DNA of 64,000 nt from Deltaproteobacteria bacterium. GTDB taxonomy: Bacteria; SZUA-79; Acidulodesulfobacterales; Acidulodesulfobacteraceae. Below are positions 5,373 to 15,865 of the stretch, in pieces. Positions within the stretch are counted from its first letter, which is position 1; the number at the start of each line of letters is the position of its first letter. The stretch is taken from assembly GCA_023489335.1 (NCBI GenBank), contig JAMDCP010000017.1, positions 1 to 64,000 of the forward strand. Direction: 5' to 3'. A program made the position numbers and the translations under genes. A model generated the notes under the pieces. The model had not been told where the DNA came from and did no database searches. It worked only from the letters and a program-made list of their open reading frames with translations.

Positions 5373-6469
5373 TAAGATTTTCTTTTCTCGATCGGGAGAT
5401 AAATAGTCACGGATGTCCCGTGATTTTTAACGGAGTCTATATTAATAAATCCGTTATGCTCGTAAATTATCTTCTGGCTGATGGCAAGGCCGAGCCCGCT
5501 TCCCTTTTCTTTTGTCGTAAAAAACGGAACGAATATATTTTTAATATCCTTTTTGCTTATTCCGCAGCCGTTATCGGCAAATTCTATTTTTAAGAATTTT
5601 GGATTGTTTCTCGTGTAATCCAGCTTCGTGGTAATCTTTATTATACCCTTGGTTTCAGGCTTTACCGCCTCTATCCCGTTTTTTAAGGCGTTTAAAAAAA
5701 CCTGCTTTAAGGCATTTTCGGACGCATAAATTTTTGGAAGGCTCGGGTCGAATTCTTTAATAATTTCCACATTTTTATTTGCCAATGCTTCCTGTTCCAA
5801 CAGTATTATTTCATTAACCACCTTATTGATATTAATCTTTTCGCTCCTTGTCTTATGTTTTTTAGACAAGGATAAAAGGTCTTCGATAAGGTTGTTTATT
5901 CTGCCGACTTCTTTTATTATTATTTCCAGGAAATTATTTAAATCCGCAACGTTCGCCGGCGCCGCAAGCGCCGCCGAGTCAAATTTTCTTTTCAGGTAAG
6001 AAGCGGCTGCCTTAACGCCGCCAAGCGGATTTCTTATCTCGTGCGACATCTCCGCTATGAATCTTGATAAATCGTTAAGCCTTTCTTCGTTTTTGATATT
6101 ATTGTCCATTTCCTTAAATCTTGTTATATCCTTTAAGGAAATAATAATATAAAACTTATCCTCGTCCGCAATTTTAGATATTTCTAAAATAACCACGCGC
6201 ATTAATCGGTTCTTATTTTCGAACTTATATTCGAAATCGATAAAACCCTCCCCTGTTTTTATAACCTCGCGGGCATGCTCCTCTATATACCTGTTATTAT
6301 AAAAAAAATCGCTAAGGCTTATATTGTTTAGGAATCTGTCGGAATATCCGGTAAGTTCCTGCGCCGGCAAATTTAAAAACTTTAAGGTAAGGTTTTCGTC
6401 GAATAAGATTAAAGAGTAGTTTAAATTATTAATAATTAAATTGTTTATATCCATAAGAAAATGATACAT
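5369..6469 (-). CDS. NtrB-like PAS/histidine kinase
   Basis: About 366 residues: a PAS domain (about 10-125), then HisKA with 'MSHEIRNPLGGVKAA' carrying the phospho-His, then a HATPase domain with N box 'NALKNGIEAV', G1 'DNGCGI' and G2 'GSGLGLAIS'. No membrane segment, so a soluble kinase like NtrB/GlnL. It lies downstream of amtB on the same strand but behind two terminators, so probably has its own promoter. The start is uncertain: ATG 6469 and ATG 6454 both lack a good ribosome site, and TTG 6478 lies in the terminator T-run. No response regulator is adjacent; the nearest is ntrX at 10002. Confidence 0.75.
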   Translation of the reverse strand: MYHFLMDINNLIINNLNYSLILFDENLTLKFLNLPAQELTGYSDRFLNNISLSDFFYNNRYIEEHAREVIKTGEGFIDFEYKFENKNRLMRVVILEISKIADEDKFYIIISLKDITRFKEMDNNIKNEERLNDLSRFIAEMSHEIRNPLGGVKAAASYLKRKFDSAALAAPANVADLNNFLEIIIKEVGRINNLIEDLLSLSKKHKTRSEKININKVVNEIILLEQEALANKNVEIIKEFDPSLPKIYASENALKQVFLNALKNGIEAVKPETKGIIKITTKLDYTRNNPKFLKIEFADNGCGISKKDIKNIFVPFFTTKEKGSGLGLAISQKIIYEHNGFINIDSVKNHGTSVTIYLPIEKRKSY

Positions 6470-6476
6470 TTGCGGC

Positions 6477-6502
6477 AAAAAAACCGCAAGAAAAAATTGC
6501 GG
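6477..6502 (-). terminator. Intrinsic terminator (minus strand)
   Basis: On the minus strand CCGCAA, a seven-base loop, TTGCGG, then seven T. It ends within ten bases of the kinase start codons and would stop read-through from the amtB side. Confidence 0.6.
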
Positions 6503-6593
6503 GTACGCGGAATATTAATAGTGTTAACACTGAGATTGCTTCGCTATGCTCGCAATGACTGACGCGGGTATGCGGAATGTTAATAGTGTTAAC
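6499..6593. repeat. Pair of 30-bp direct repeats around a REP-like palindrome
   Basis: 6499-6528 and 6564-6593 both read GCGGGTAyGCGGAATrTTAA followed by TAGTGTTAAC and differ at two positions. Between them lies GAGATTGCTTCGCTATGCTC then GCAATGAC, a motif resembling the 'GAGATTGCTTCGC..CGCAATGAC' palindromic repeats dispersed in many bacterial genomes. A degraded relative appears at about 29380-29410. Confidence 0.65.
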
Positions 6594-6602
6594 GCCCTGC
6601 CC

Positions 6603-6650
6603 CAAATAAAAATGGGTCAAGTCTTTTAAGGCTTGACCCATTTTTATTTG
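6603..6650. terminator. Bidirectional terminator downstream of amtB
   Basis: A perfect 19-base stem: CAAATAAAAATGGGTCAAG and its complement around a ten-base loop. It has an A-rich left arm and a T-rich right arm, so it can act in either direction. It ends the porin-glnK-amtB transcript. Confidence 0.8.
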
Positions 6651-6686
6651 CGAAACTATTATATTTAAATAAATTTAAATATAAAT

Positions 6687-8051
6687 TTAGAAGTTGTATC
6701 CCGCTTCGTCGTGCTGCGTGATATCGAGACCAATGCTTTCCGTTTCCTTATCGACCCTTAAGCCCATAACCTTATCTATTACCTTAAATATTATGTAGCT
6801 CATCGTGAATGAATAGGCGGCAACGGTGATGACGGTCAAGAATTGAACCCACATCTGTCCGGGATTTCCGTAAAATAACCCTCTTCCCGCAGAGTTAATA
6901 AGCGGGTCTGCAAATAAGCCCGTAGCCAGCGCCCCCCATGCCCCGCCTATCGCATGGACATTAAATGCGTCGAGAGCATCGTCGTAACCAAGTTTCGGCT
7001 TAACATAAACAACCATCGAATAACAGATAACGCCTGCGACAAAGCCGATTATTATAGAAGCAATAGGATTAACGAATCCCGATGCGGGGGTTATCGCAAC
7101 AAGCCCTGCAACGGCGCCGGAAACCATGCCTAAGGTCGTGGGTTTTCCGCTGCGTATCCATTCGGCAATCATCCATCCTAAAGCCGCCGCAGCCGTGGCC
7201 GTATTCGTTACCAAAAATGCAGATGTAGCAAGCGGGCTGGCTTCCAGCGCGCTTCCCGCATTAAATCCGAACCATCCGAACCATAAAAGCGCACCGCCCA
7301 ATATCGTATAACCAAGCTGGTTCGGCTGGACTATGTTTTCTTTCATATACCCCTTTCTTTTTCCCAGAACAAGCGCTCCCGCAAGCCCTGCAACACCGGA
7401 ATCGATATGGACGACCGTTCCGCCGGCAAAATCGAGGGCGCCCATTTTTTGAAACAATCCTCCTAATCCCCATACCGCCTGGGCTATCGGGGCATAAACC
7501 AAGGTAAGCCATACTATCGTAAAAACAACCCATGAAGAAAACTTTATTCTTTCGACGAGCGAACCGCTTACCAATGCAACCGTTATTATTGCGAACATAA
7601 GTTGAAACATAACATAAATATATGAGGGTATCGTACCGTCATATCTTGAATGCTGAACTTCTTTCATGGCAAATAAACCGAGATATTTAAAATTGCCGAT
7701 AATCCCTCCAAAAGCGTCAGGACCGAAAGCTAAAGAATAACCCCATAAAATCCATATAACGCTGACCGTACAAATTGTAATGAAACTGAGCGATATAGTA
7801 TTTAAAACATTTTTTCTCCTGACCATGCCTCCGTAATAAAAACCAAGACCCGGCGTCATAATTAAAACGAGAGCCGTTGAAGCCAGAACCCATGCTGTAT
7901 TGCCTGCGCTAAACGCCGGAACCTTGGAGCCGTCGGCAAAAACAGGGCTTACCCATGAAAACAAAACTAATGACAAGCCGCCTATTAATGACCATATGAA
8001 TGTCAACGGACTCAACGGCATTTTAAAATTTTTAAGCATATTTAGATTCAT
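6687..8051 (-). CDS. amtB: Ammonium transporter AmtB
   Basis: 454 residues. A leader of about 40 residues resembles a cleaved signal peptide and is followed by eleven membrane helices. 'GLGFYYGGMVRRKNVL', 'GTVVHIDSGVAGL' and 'NVHAIGGAWGALATG' are Amt signatures; the two His in the last two motifs form the twin-His pore. The C-terminus 'GLDITQHDEAGYN' is the conserved tail that binds PII. GGAGG precedes the ATG. It is the last gene of a porin-glnK-amtB operon, 60 bases after glnK, so the partner PII protein is encoded alongside. Should be induced under nitrogen limitation via the sigma-54 promoter at 9882. Confidence 0.95.
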   Translation of the reverse strand: MNLNMLKNFKMPLSPLTFIWSLIGGLSLVLFSWVSPVFADGSKVPAFSAGNTAWVLASTALVLIMTPGLGFYYGGMVRRKNVLNTISLSFITICTVSVIWILWGYSLAFGPDAFGGIIGNFKYLGLFAMKEVQHSRYDGTIPSYIYVMFQLMFAIITVALVSGSLVERIKFSSWVVFTIVWLTLVYAPIAQAVWGLGGLFQKMGALDFAGGTVVHIDSGVAGLAGALVLGKRKGYMKENIVQPNQLGYTILGGALLWFGWFGFNAGSALEASPLATSAFLVTNTATAAAALGWMIAEWIRSGKPTTLGMVSGAVAGLVAITPASGFVNPIASIIIGFVAGVICYSMVVYVKPKLGYDDALDAFNVHAIGGAWGALATGLFADPLINSAGRGLFYGNPGQMWVQFLTVITVAAYSFTMSYIIFKVIDKVMGLRVDKETESIGLDITQHDEAGYNF

Positions 8052-8111
8052 AATTTTTCCTTCTACCTCCTTATTTTTTTTTATTTACTTTTTCTGCAAA
8101 AGAGCCGTAAA

Positions 8112-9769
<1,658 letters not shown>

Positions 9770-9814
9770 AAAATAATTCTCCCGATTAATAATTTTATAT
9801 TCATTTAAAATAAA

Positions 9815-9832
9815 TTTACCTGCGCAGGTAAA
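9815..9832. promoter_or_regulatory. 18-bp perfect palindrome in the porin leader
   Basis: TTTACCTGC followed directly by GCAGGTAAA. It lies between the sigma-54 promoter and the porin start codon, in the predicted 5' untranslated leader. The half-site AGGTAAAGC recurs at 9853-9861. It may be an operator for a second regulator; no adjacent regulator suggests which. Confidence 0.45.
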
Positions 9833-9881
9833 GCCCTGAAAATTTACATTGGAGGTAAAGCTAAAGGGTTATAATAGGGTA

Positions 9882-9897
9882 AGCAAAATTTATGCCA
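9882..9897 (-). promoter_or_regulatory. Sigma-54 promoter of porin-glnK-amtB
   Basis: The minus strand reads TGGCATAAATTTTGCT: the -24 GG and -12 GC are exactly ten bases apart, matching TGGCAC-N5-TTGCW with one change. It is about 113 bases from the porin start. rpoN and an NtrC-class activator are encoded in the same window. Upstream, CCAG-N10-CTGG and related half-sites at 9895-9945 could bind an activator, but they are too weak to call. Confidence 0.8.
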
Positions 9898-10001
9898 GAT
9901 TAAAAAAGCTGGATTTAACGCAGTTTTGCAGATAAATAAGGCTGGTTCGATTTAAAATATGCTATAAAAATAGTCATATTAATAAAACATTTTTTTATTG
10001 A

Positions 10002-11390
10002 TTAATTTTTAGGCAAGAAATGAATACCGAGCAGCGCCATCCTTTTCTGGAGGTTTCTCCTGCTCATGCCGATATTTTCGGCTGTTTTTGTAATATTGTT
10101 ATCGTTTTCCTTAAGTTTATTGGCTAAATATACCCTTTCAAAGGCTTCTTTTGCTTCCTTGAAGGAGCTTATACCTGTGCCTGTATATTTTTCGAAAGCG
10201 TTTTTATCGTTATCTTTATTAATGCCGTCTTGAACATTTTTAATCTTTAATTCGTTTAACACATCTTCTTCGGTTATTTTATCCTGCAAATTAAAAATGG
10301 AAAACCTTTCGATAATATTTTTTAACTCCCTGACATTTCCGGGCCAGTCATAGCTCTTAAGCACATTCATTGCGCGTTCGTCTATTTTTAATACCTGCGC
10401 CTTGCTAAAACTTTTAACGAAATAATTAACCAATAACGGAATATCCTCCCTTCTTTGCCTTAAAGGAGGAATAAAAAAGGGGATAACATTCAGCCTGTAA
10501 AACAAATCGCTTCTGAACCTGCCCGCCGCAATCTCCTTTTCAAGGTCTTTATTTGTCGCGGCTATAACCCTGGTATCCACCTCGATCTCCGTTTCCCCCC
10601 CGACCCTTTGAAACTTATTATCCTGCAAGACCCGCAAAATCTTGGACTGCATCCTTAAACTCATATCCCCTATTTCGTCAAGAAATATGGTTCCGCCGTC
10701 GGCAAGTTCAAATTTTCCCTTTTTTTTACTGTTAGCGCCGGTAAAAGCCCCTTTTTCATAGCCAAAAATCTCGCTTTCTATAAGTTCTTCGGGAATGGCG
10801 GCGCAGTTAATAGCGATAAAAGGCTCTTCTTTCCTCAAACTGCTTAAATGGAGCGCCCTTGCAACCATCTCTTTTCCCGTTCCGTTTTCTCCCGTAATCA
10901 AAACGGGCGCTTCAGCCTGTGCCGCCTTCAATATTTTTTCTTTTAAAAACTTAATGCTGTCAGACTCCCCGATAAGTTCGAAATCGCCTGAAAGGCTTCC
11001 TGCGATTATTGTCTTTTTTTCGCTGACGCTGTTATATTTAACGGCATTTTCGACGGTGATAAGAACCCTGTCGAGTGATAAGGGTTTTTCTATAAAATCA
11101 TACGCCCCCATTCTTATGGTCTTTATGGCGGTATCGATATCGGAATGGCCTGAAATCATAATAACGGGAATATTTTTATTTGCTTTGACCATATTGTCTA
11201 AAATATCAACCCCGTCCCTATCCGGAAGCCAGATATCCAATAAAACAGCATTTGGGGACATTTCGTTAAAAGCCTTAAGCCCCGCTTCCCCGCTTCCTTC
11301 CGATACGACTTTGTATCCCTCGTCCGCCAGGATGCCTTCCAGAGACTTTCTTATGCTTTCTTCATCGTCTATTATTAAAATGAGCTTCAA
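10002..11390 (-). CDS. ntrX: NtrX-type sigma-54 response regulator
   Basis: 462 residues: a receiver domain (1-120, acidic pair D8-D9, phospho-acceptor D52, 'FIEKPL' Lys), then a sigma-54 AAA+ domain (about 145-375) with Walker A 'GENGTGKE', an intact 'GAFTGA' loop that contacts sigma-54, and '[13 protein letters not shown]' Walker B. A Fis-type helix-turn-helix ends the protein ('[19 protein letters not shown]'). The phrase '[20 protein letters not shown]' is characteristic of NtrX, and ntrY lies five bases upstream. A good candidate activator of the sigma-54 promoter at 9882, although direct control is inferred. Confidence 0.88.
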   Translation of the reverse strand: MKLILIIDDEESIRKSLEGILADEGYKVVSEGSGEAGLKAFNEMSPNAVLLDIWLPDRDGVDILDNMVKANKNIPVIMISGHSDIDTAIKTIRMGAYDFIEKPLSLDRVLITVENAVKYNSVSEKKTIIAGSLSGDFELIGESDSIKFLKEKILKAAQAEAPVLITGENGTGKEMVARALHLSSLRKEEPFIAINCAAIPEELIESEIFGYEKGAFTGANSKKKGKFELADGGTIFLDEIGDMSLRMQSKILRVLQDNKFQRVGGETEIEVDTRVIAATNKDLEKEIAAGRFRSDLFYRLNVIPFFIPPLRQRREDIPLLVNYFVKSFSKAQVLKIDERAMNVLKSYDWPGNVRELKNIIERFSIFNLQDKITEEDVLNELKIKNVQDGINKDNDKNAFEKYTGTGISSFKEAKEAFERVYLANKLKENDNNITKTAENIGMSRRNLQKRMALLGIHFLPKN

Positions 11391-11395
11391 TTCTT

Positions 11396-13306
11396 TTAAC
11401 CCTCCCCTTGCCTCTTGCCCGACTTTAATTCTATAATAAAACTTGCCCCGCCGTCTTCGTTGTTTTCCGCTCTTATTACGGCATTGTTCTCGACCATTAT
11501 ATTTTTCGTTATGGCAAGGCCTAAGCCTGTTCCGCCCTGCTTTGTAGAAAAATAAGGCTCATACATATTTTGCATAACCTCGCCTTCTATACCAGTTCCG
11601 TTATCCGCAAAAACTATCCTGACGGTATTTTCACCGGCAACTTTTTTTGTCTCCACCGTGAGCCTGCCGTTATATCCGGATTCTTTTCCGCCCTGGTATT
11701 TTAATAAAATGCTATACACTCCGTTGTCGATTATATTCATAAATGCCCGCTTCATCTGTTGTTTGTCTATAAAAACTTCGGGTAAATCTCCGCCAAGATT
11801 TGTGATAAATTCTATATTTTTATGGGCGTTTTTATAAAGCGGTATAACGCTTTCAATCAAGTAATTTACATTTATATATTCGAAGTTAGCCTCCGGAAGC
11901 CTTGCATAAAGCGAAAACTCATCTACAAGATTTTTTAAATCGCCGACCTCTTTAATAATGGTATCCACCATTTCATTAAAAATCAAATCTTCATTGCCCG
12001 CCTTTCCGCCAAACTTTCTTTTAAGCCTTTCGGCCGAAAGTTTAATCGGCGTCAGAGGGTTTTTTATTTCGTGCGCCATTCGTTTTGCAACCTCTTCCCA
12101 TGCCGCAACCCTTTGGGCTTTCATCATGTCCGTCGTATCGTTTAAAACAATGATGAAACCTATATAATTATTTAATTCGTCTTTTAAAACCGTAAGATTT
12201 ACGATATAAACCTTCACGCCGCCTTTAACATTAAGTTTTATCTCTTTTGTTATGCTTTCTTTATTCTCTCTTGCCAAATCTTTAATCATGCCCCTTATAT
12301 CCGAAAATGCCGTTTTATCGAAAACATCTTTATAATGAAGGTTGACGGACTTTTTAGAATTTAAGTCGAACATATTCTCGGCGGCATTATTTATATTTCT
12401 GATTTTACCGGTCTTGTCTATAGCGATAACCCCCGCATGAATATTTTTAAGGATTATCTCCATATATTTTCTTCTTCTGTCGATTTCTTCGTTAATCTTT
12501 CGTAAATCAAGATTTGCCTTTTCTATTACCTGCTTATTTTCACTTAAATCCTTAGCCATAACATTAAAAGAATCTATAAGCATCCCTATTTCATCGCCCG
12601 GACCGGCGGGAACCGAGGTATCAAGATTCCCCGCAGCTACTTTCTTGGTTCCCTCAACCAGGTCTATTATCGGTTTTGTCAATTTTTTCGACAGGTAAAA
12701 TCCCACCCATAAAGAAATGAATAAAATAATAAGGGTAAATATGGAAAAAAATATAAGATATGTCGTTTCCATAGGATTTTTTATAAACCGTATCTGTGAA
12801 TATTCTTTATAAAAATCGGAGAGCCAGTATATCTTGCGGGCAATCTTTTCCTGCCCGCCCGCATTATGCTTATGGTAAAATCTTGCAATGTCTATCGCAT
12901 AATCCATTGCTTTTTCGATTTTTGGGGCATACCATTTGTTGATAATATTGGCGGCAAAACCGGTTGCGACTATCACGATAAACATAAATACGGATGGAAC
13001 AAGGGAGACTATCACAAACAAAGAAACCAATTTTGTCCTTAATTTTGCCCCCGTAACTTTCATTTTTCTTTCTATAAGGAGTTTGATTACATTCCTTATA
13101 ACTAAAAAGAGCATAAATAAGAACAGGATAACGGTTATATTGATATAAGCGTAAACGATAATCTTGGATGTTAAGGATGTATTCGTAAAAGAAATCATCC
13201 TGACTTCCGCAAAGGTCGAGATTATTATCAGAAATATCGCTACGATTATAAATATAATCTCTCTTCTTATCCTGATTTTTTCTATTGATTTATCCTGAGC
13301 TTTCAT
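11396..13306 (-). CDS. ntrY: NtrY-type transmembrane histidine kinase
   Basis: 636 residues. The N-terminal half holds about four membrane helices (about 12-30, 40-65, 85-110, 185-205) with a periplasmic stretch, followed by HAMP ('KLTKPIIDLVEGTKKVAAGN') and a PAS domain ('KNIHAGVIAIDKTGKIRNIN'). HisKA 'AHEIKNPLTPIKLSAERL' carries the phospho-His, and the HATPase has 'FADNGTGI' and 'GGTGLGLAI'. Five bases before ntrX, so one transcript. In NtrY/NtrX systems the kinase responds to nitrogen or redox state. Confidence 0.88.
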   Translation of the reverse strand: MKAQDKSIEKIRIRREIIFIIVAIFLIIISTFAEVRMISFTNTSLTSKIIVYAYINITVILFLFMLFLVIRNVIKLLIERKMKVTGAKLRTKLVSLFVIVSLVPSVFMFIVIVATGFAANIINKWYAPKIEKAMDYAIDIARFYHKHNAGGQEKIARKIYWLSDFYKEYSQIRFIKNPMETTYLIFFSIFTLIILFISLWVGFYLSKKLTKPIIDLVEGTKKVAAGNLDTSVPAGPGDEIGMLIDSFNVMAKDLSENKQVIEKANLDLRKINEEIDRRRKYMEIILKNIHAGVIAIDKTGKIRNINNAAENMFDLNSKKSVNLHYKDVFDKTAFSDIRGMIKDLARENKESITKEIKLNVKGGVKVYIVNLTVLKDELNNYIGFIIVLNDTTDMMKAQRVAAWEEVAKRMAHEIKNPLTPIKLSAERLKRKFGGKAGNEDLIFNEMVDTIIKEVGDLKNLVDEFSLYARLPEANFEYINVNYLIESVIPLYKNAHKNIEFITNLGGDLPEVFIDKQQMKRAFMNIIDNGVYSILLKYQGGKESGYNGRLTVETKKVAGENTVRIVFADNGTGIEGEVMQNMYEPYFSTKQGGTGLGLAITKNIMVENNAVIRAENNEDGGASFIIELKSGKRQGEG

Positions 13307-13341
13307 CTTATATTTATATAAATATTGTTAAAAAAATAAAT

Positions 13342-13941
13342 TTAATAAATAAATTTAAGGCTGTATGTATTTGTGGTCATCAGGAAATAACCCGCAAGAA
13401 ACGGGATGTAATTAAGAGGAAACGGGATATGGAATGTGCCTAAAACTCCTCTTATGGTGAGCTCGTATTTGCGGCCTAACCTAAAATTTCTTTTGGCCCG
13501 CACCTGCAAATTTTGCACCTTAGACATGTAAGCTAATGCGCCGGCAAATGACCTTGCTATTAATTTTTTACCAAATTTACCCTTATAATTATATCTTATA
13601 ATGAAATAATTATTCAGTTCATCGTATTTTATGGAATTTATTAAAACGCGGTCATATAAAACCCTCCCGCCGGGTTCCGACCGCACCTTAACATAAAATC
13701 GAAATTTGACTGGAAACCCGCTTAAAACAGCTTTTTTTAAATCTTCATTAAAAGCATCGTTTACTTTAAAATATAAAATAACGCTGTTTTTATTATACGA
13801 TGTCAGTATTACATCCGAGATTTTCGGCATTCCGAAAGCTTTTTGGGGGAAAAATAAGCACACGGCGAAAACCGCCGGAAACATAAACCTAATTAAAAAC
13901 GATACAGCCCTTTTTTTCATTATTAACCTGCGCTTAATCAT
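13342..13941 (-). CDS. DUF4390 family secreted/membrane-anchored protein
   Basis: 199 residues. A hydrophobic N-terminal segment (about 15-36) ends in 'PQKAFG', consistent with a signal peptide. The core 'ISDVILTSYNKNSVILYFKVNDAFNEDLKKAVLSGFPVKFRFYV' (shown in part) matches DUF4390, a family usually found next to ntrY, as here (35 bases upstream of it). Probably periplasmic and functionally linked to the NtrY sensor, but its activity is unknown. An in-frame ATG at 13920 is an alternative start. Confidence 0.65.
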   Translation of the reverse strand: MIKRRLIMKKRAVSFLIRFMFPAVFAVCLFFPQKAFGMPKISDVILTSYNKNSVILYFKVNDAFNEDLKKAVLSGFPVKFRFYVKVRSEPGGRVLYDRVLINSIKYDELNNYFIIRYNYKGKFGKKLIARSFAGALAYMSKVQNLQVRAKRNFRLGRKYELTIRGVLGTFHIPFPLNYIPFLAGYFLMTTNTYSLKFIY

Positions 13942-13977
13942 TTACTTAAGATAGATTTTATTGTATCATAAAAAAAT

Positions 13978-14736
13978 ATGAAAGTATTAGTATTAGGCTG
14001 CGGCACTTCAACGGGCGTTCCGCTAATCGGCTGCAATTGCAAAATTTGCGCATCAGCCAATCCAAAAAACAAAAGATTAAGGCCGTCGATTCTTGTGTCG
14101 GAAAATAACCTGAATATTTTAATCGATACGCCTCCAGATTTACGAACCCAGGCGCTAAAGGAAGATGTAAAAAACATCGATATCGTCTTATACACCCATA
14201 CCCATGCCGACCATCTTTTCGGGATAGACGATTTAAGGATGTTTAACTACATTAAAAAGGCCCCGATACCCATATATGCATCCGAAACCGCAATACATTT
14301 CATTAAAAATAAATTCGATTACATATTTAAAGAAAAAACGCTTTCAAGCAAGCCTAACCTTACGCCGAATATATTAAAAGACAGAATAGAAATTAACGGG
14401 TTAAGCATAACGGCGGTTCCAGTTTATCACGGCAACGATATAATAAACGGATATAGAATAAACGATTTTGCATATATTACCGATGTTTCGAAAATACCGG
14501 AATCATCCTTTAAGTTGCTAAAGAATTTAAAAGTATTGATGATAGATGCACTGAGATACAAACCGCACCCGACGCATTTAAGCATAGATGAAGCAATGGC
14601 CGTTTCCAAAAGAATAAATCCCCTTAAAACTTACTTTACCCACATGGGACACAACATCGATTATGAAGAAATTAAAAAATCCTGCGCAAACGGTAATTTT
14701 ATACCTGCCTATGACGGATTAACATTTGAGGTATAA
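13978..14736 (+). CDS. Metallo-beta-lactamase-fold hydrolase, PhnP-like
   Basis: 252 residues. 'LGCGTSTGVPLIGCNCKIC' opens the protein as in PhnP/YcbJ-type phosphodiesterases and includes three Cys. 'THTHADHLFGID' is the HxHxDH metal site, and further ligands appear as 'PVYHGN', 'YITDVSKIP' and 'FTHMGHNID'. Members of this group hydrolyse cyclic or linear phosphodiesters. Divergent from the DUF4390 gene with only 36 bases between starts, and convergent with lptG. No terminator is visible in the 12 bases at the convergent end. Confidence 0.8.
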   Translation: MKVLVLGCGTSTGVPLIGCNCKICASANPKNKRLRPSILVSENNLNILIDTPPDLRTQALKEDVKNIDIVLYTHTHADHLFGIDDLRMFNYIKKAPIPIYASETAIHFIKNKFDYIFKEKTLSSKPNLTPNILKDRIEINGLSITAVPVYHGNDIINGYRINDFAYITDVSKIPESSFKLLKNLKVLMIDALRYKPHPTHLSIDEAMAVSKRINPLKTYFTHMGHNIDYEEIKKSCANGNFIPAYDGLTFEV

Positions 14737-14748
14737 TTAACCCGCCCG

Positions 14749-15852
14749 TTAATCTATATCCGCCATAAGATATACGGCAAACAATAAAAATATAATATCC
14801 GCCATAAATGCGGCTAAAAGCGGGTTTAGCTGGGAGGACTCCCCGAGCGACAGGGCAATGGAATTAACAATCCACCATGTAAAGGCAAATACGATGCTTA
14901 TTCCTATCGCGATAGGCGTACCCCCTTTTTTTTCCAGCAATAATCCAACGGAAATGCCGATAAGTATAAGAATCAGATTTATGAGCGGGTAGGATAATTT
15001 GGAATAAAAACCCGTAAGAATATAACTAACGCCGGATTCCGTTTTTTTTGCAACCGCAAGCATCTTTGACAGGCTGGTTATAGAAAGAAACTCCGGTTTT
15101 AAGGTGTATGATTTAAAAAAATTTAAGTTTAAATTAATAGGCATTTCTATATTTTTAAAAAATTTTTCCGAAAATCCGGATTTATTTTTAAACTCGAATT
15201 TGTCTAACCGCCCGTTAATTAACTCAAGATTTTTATATTTAAAATACCCCTCTTTCGCTATATATCTTTTCTTTAAGACAAAATCGTCGTCGAACTCGTA
15301 AATATTGACGCCTTTAATTGCCTTCTCTGACGGATCCAAGGATTTTGCCGTAATAATATATTTTTTGTAATGAATCATAATATCCTTTGTCCTGTATTTA
15401 TATACGGAATTTATATTATAAGACGAATTTTTGTTGATATACCTTTGCATTACGAACCTTCTCAGTATATTGGTTCTAACGGCAATAAAATTCGAAAGAA
15501 AAAAGGCCGAGAGCGATATTATAATTCCGGTCAAAATCAAAGGCATAAAGAACTTAGACATGCTCAAACCCGAAGACTTTACAGGCACTATTTCATTGTT
15601 TTTATTCAAAAATGTTATGGCAAGCAGGGTCGATAAGAGGACGGATAACGGAAGCACCCTGTAAATTATTTCGGGAAGCTTATATAAAAAATATAGAATA
15701 ACATAACCGGCATCGGGCGAATGCTTTGTGAATGCGCCTATATTGGAAATAAAATCCACCACAATATAAAAAGCGGCTAAACTTAAAATGGTGATGGCCA
15801 GATATTTTAAAAATTCGGCCAATAAATATCTTTGTAATATTTTTATTTTCAT
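14749..15852 (-). CDS. lptG: LPS export permease LptG
   Basis: 367 residues, YjgP/YjgQ family: an N-terminal pair of helices ('YLLAEFLKYLAITILSLAAF'), a third and fourth helix near 60-120, a periplasmic beta-jellyroll-like region (about 130-265), then two or three C-terminal helices ('FAFTWWIVNSIALSLGE'). Together with LptF and the LptB ATPase (26788) it forms the inner-membrane transporter that pulls LPS toward LptC and LptA. Thirteen bases downstream of lptF. Assigned LptG rather than LptF from position and sequence style. Confidence 0.85.
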   Translation of the reverse strand: MKIKILQRYLLAEFLKYLAITILSLAAFYIVVDFISNIGAFTKHSPDAGYVILYFLYKLPEIIYRVLPLSVLLSTLLAITFLNKNNEIVPVKSSGLSMSKFFMPLILTGIIISLSAFFLSNFIAVRTNILRRFVMQRYINKNSSYNINSVYKYRTKDIMIHYKKYIITAKSLDPSEKAIKGVNIYEFDDDFVLKKRYIAKEGYFKYKNLELINGRLDKFEFKNKSGFSEKFFKNIEMPINLNLNFFKSYTLKPEFLSITSLSKMLAVAKKTESGVSYILTGFYSKLSYPLINLILILIGISVGLLLEKKGGTPIAIGISIVFAFTWWIVNSIALSLGESSQLNPLLAAFMADIIFLLFAVYLMADID

Positions 15853-15865
15853 ATTGTCATTCCCG

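Noticed and set aside
10795-11436. A 213-codon plus-strand open frame opposite ntrX
   Set aside because: It is antisense to a clearly coding kinase-regulator region, has no recognisable motif, and its amino-acid makeup (Ser, Leu, Ile rich) is that of a shadow frame.
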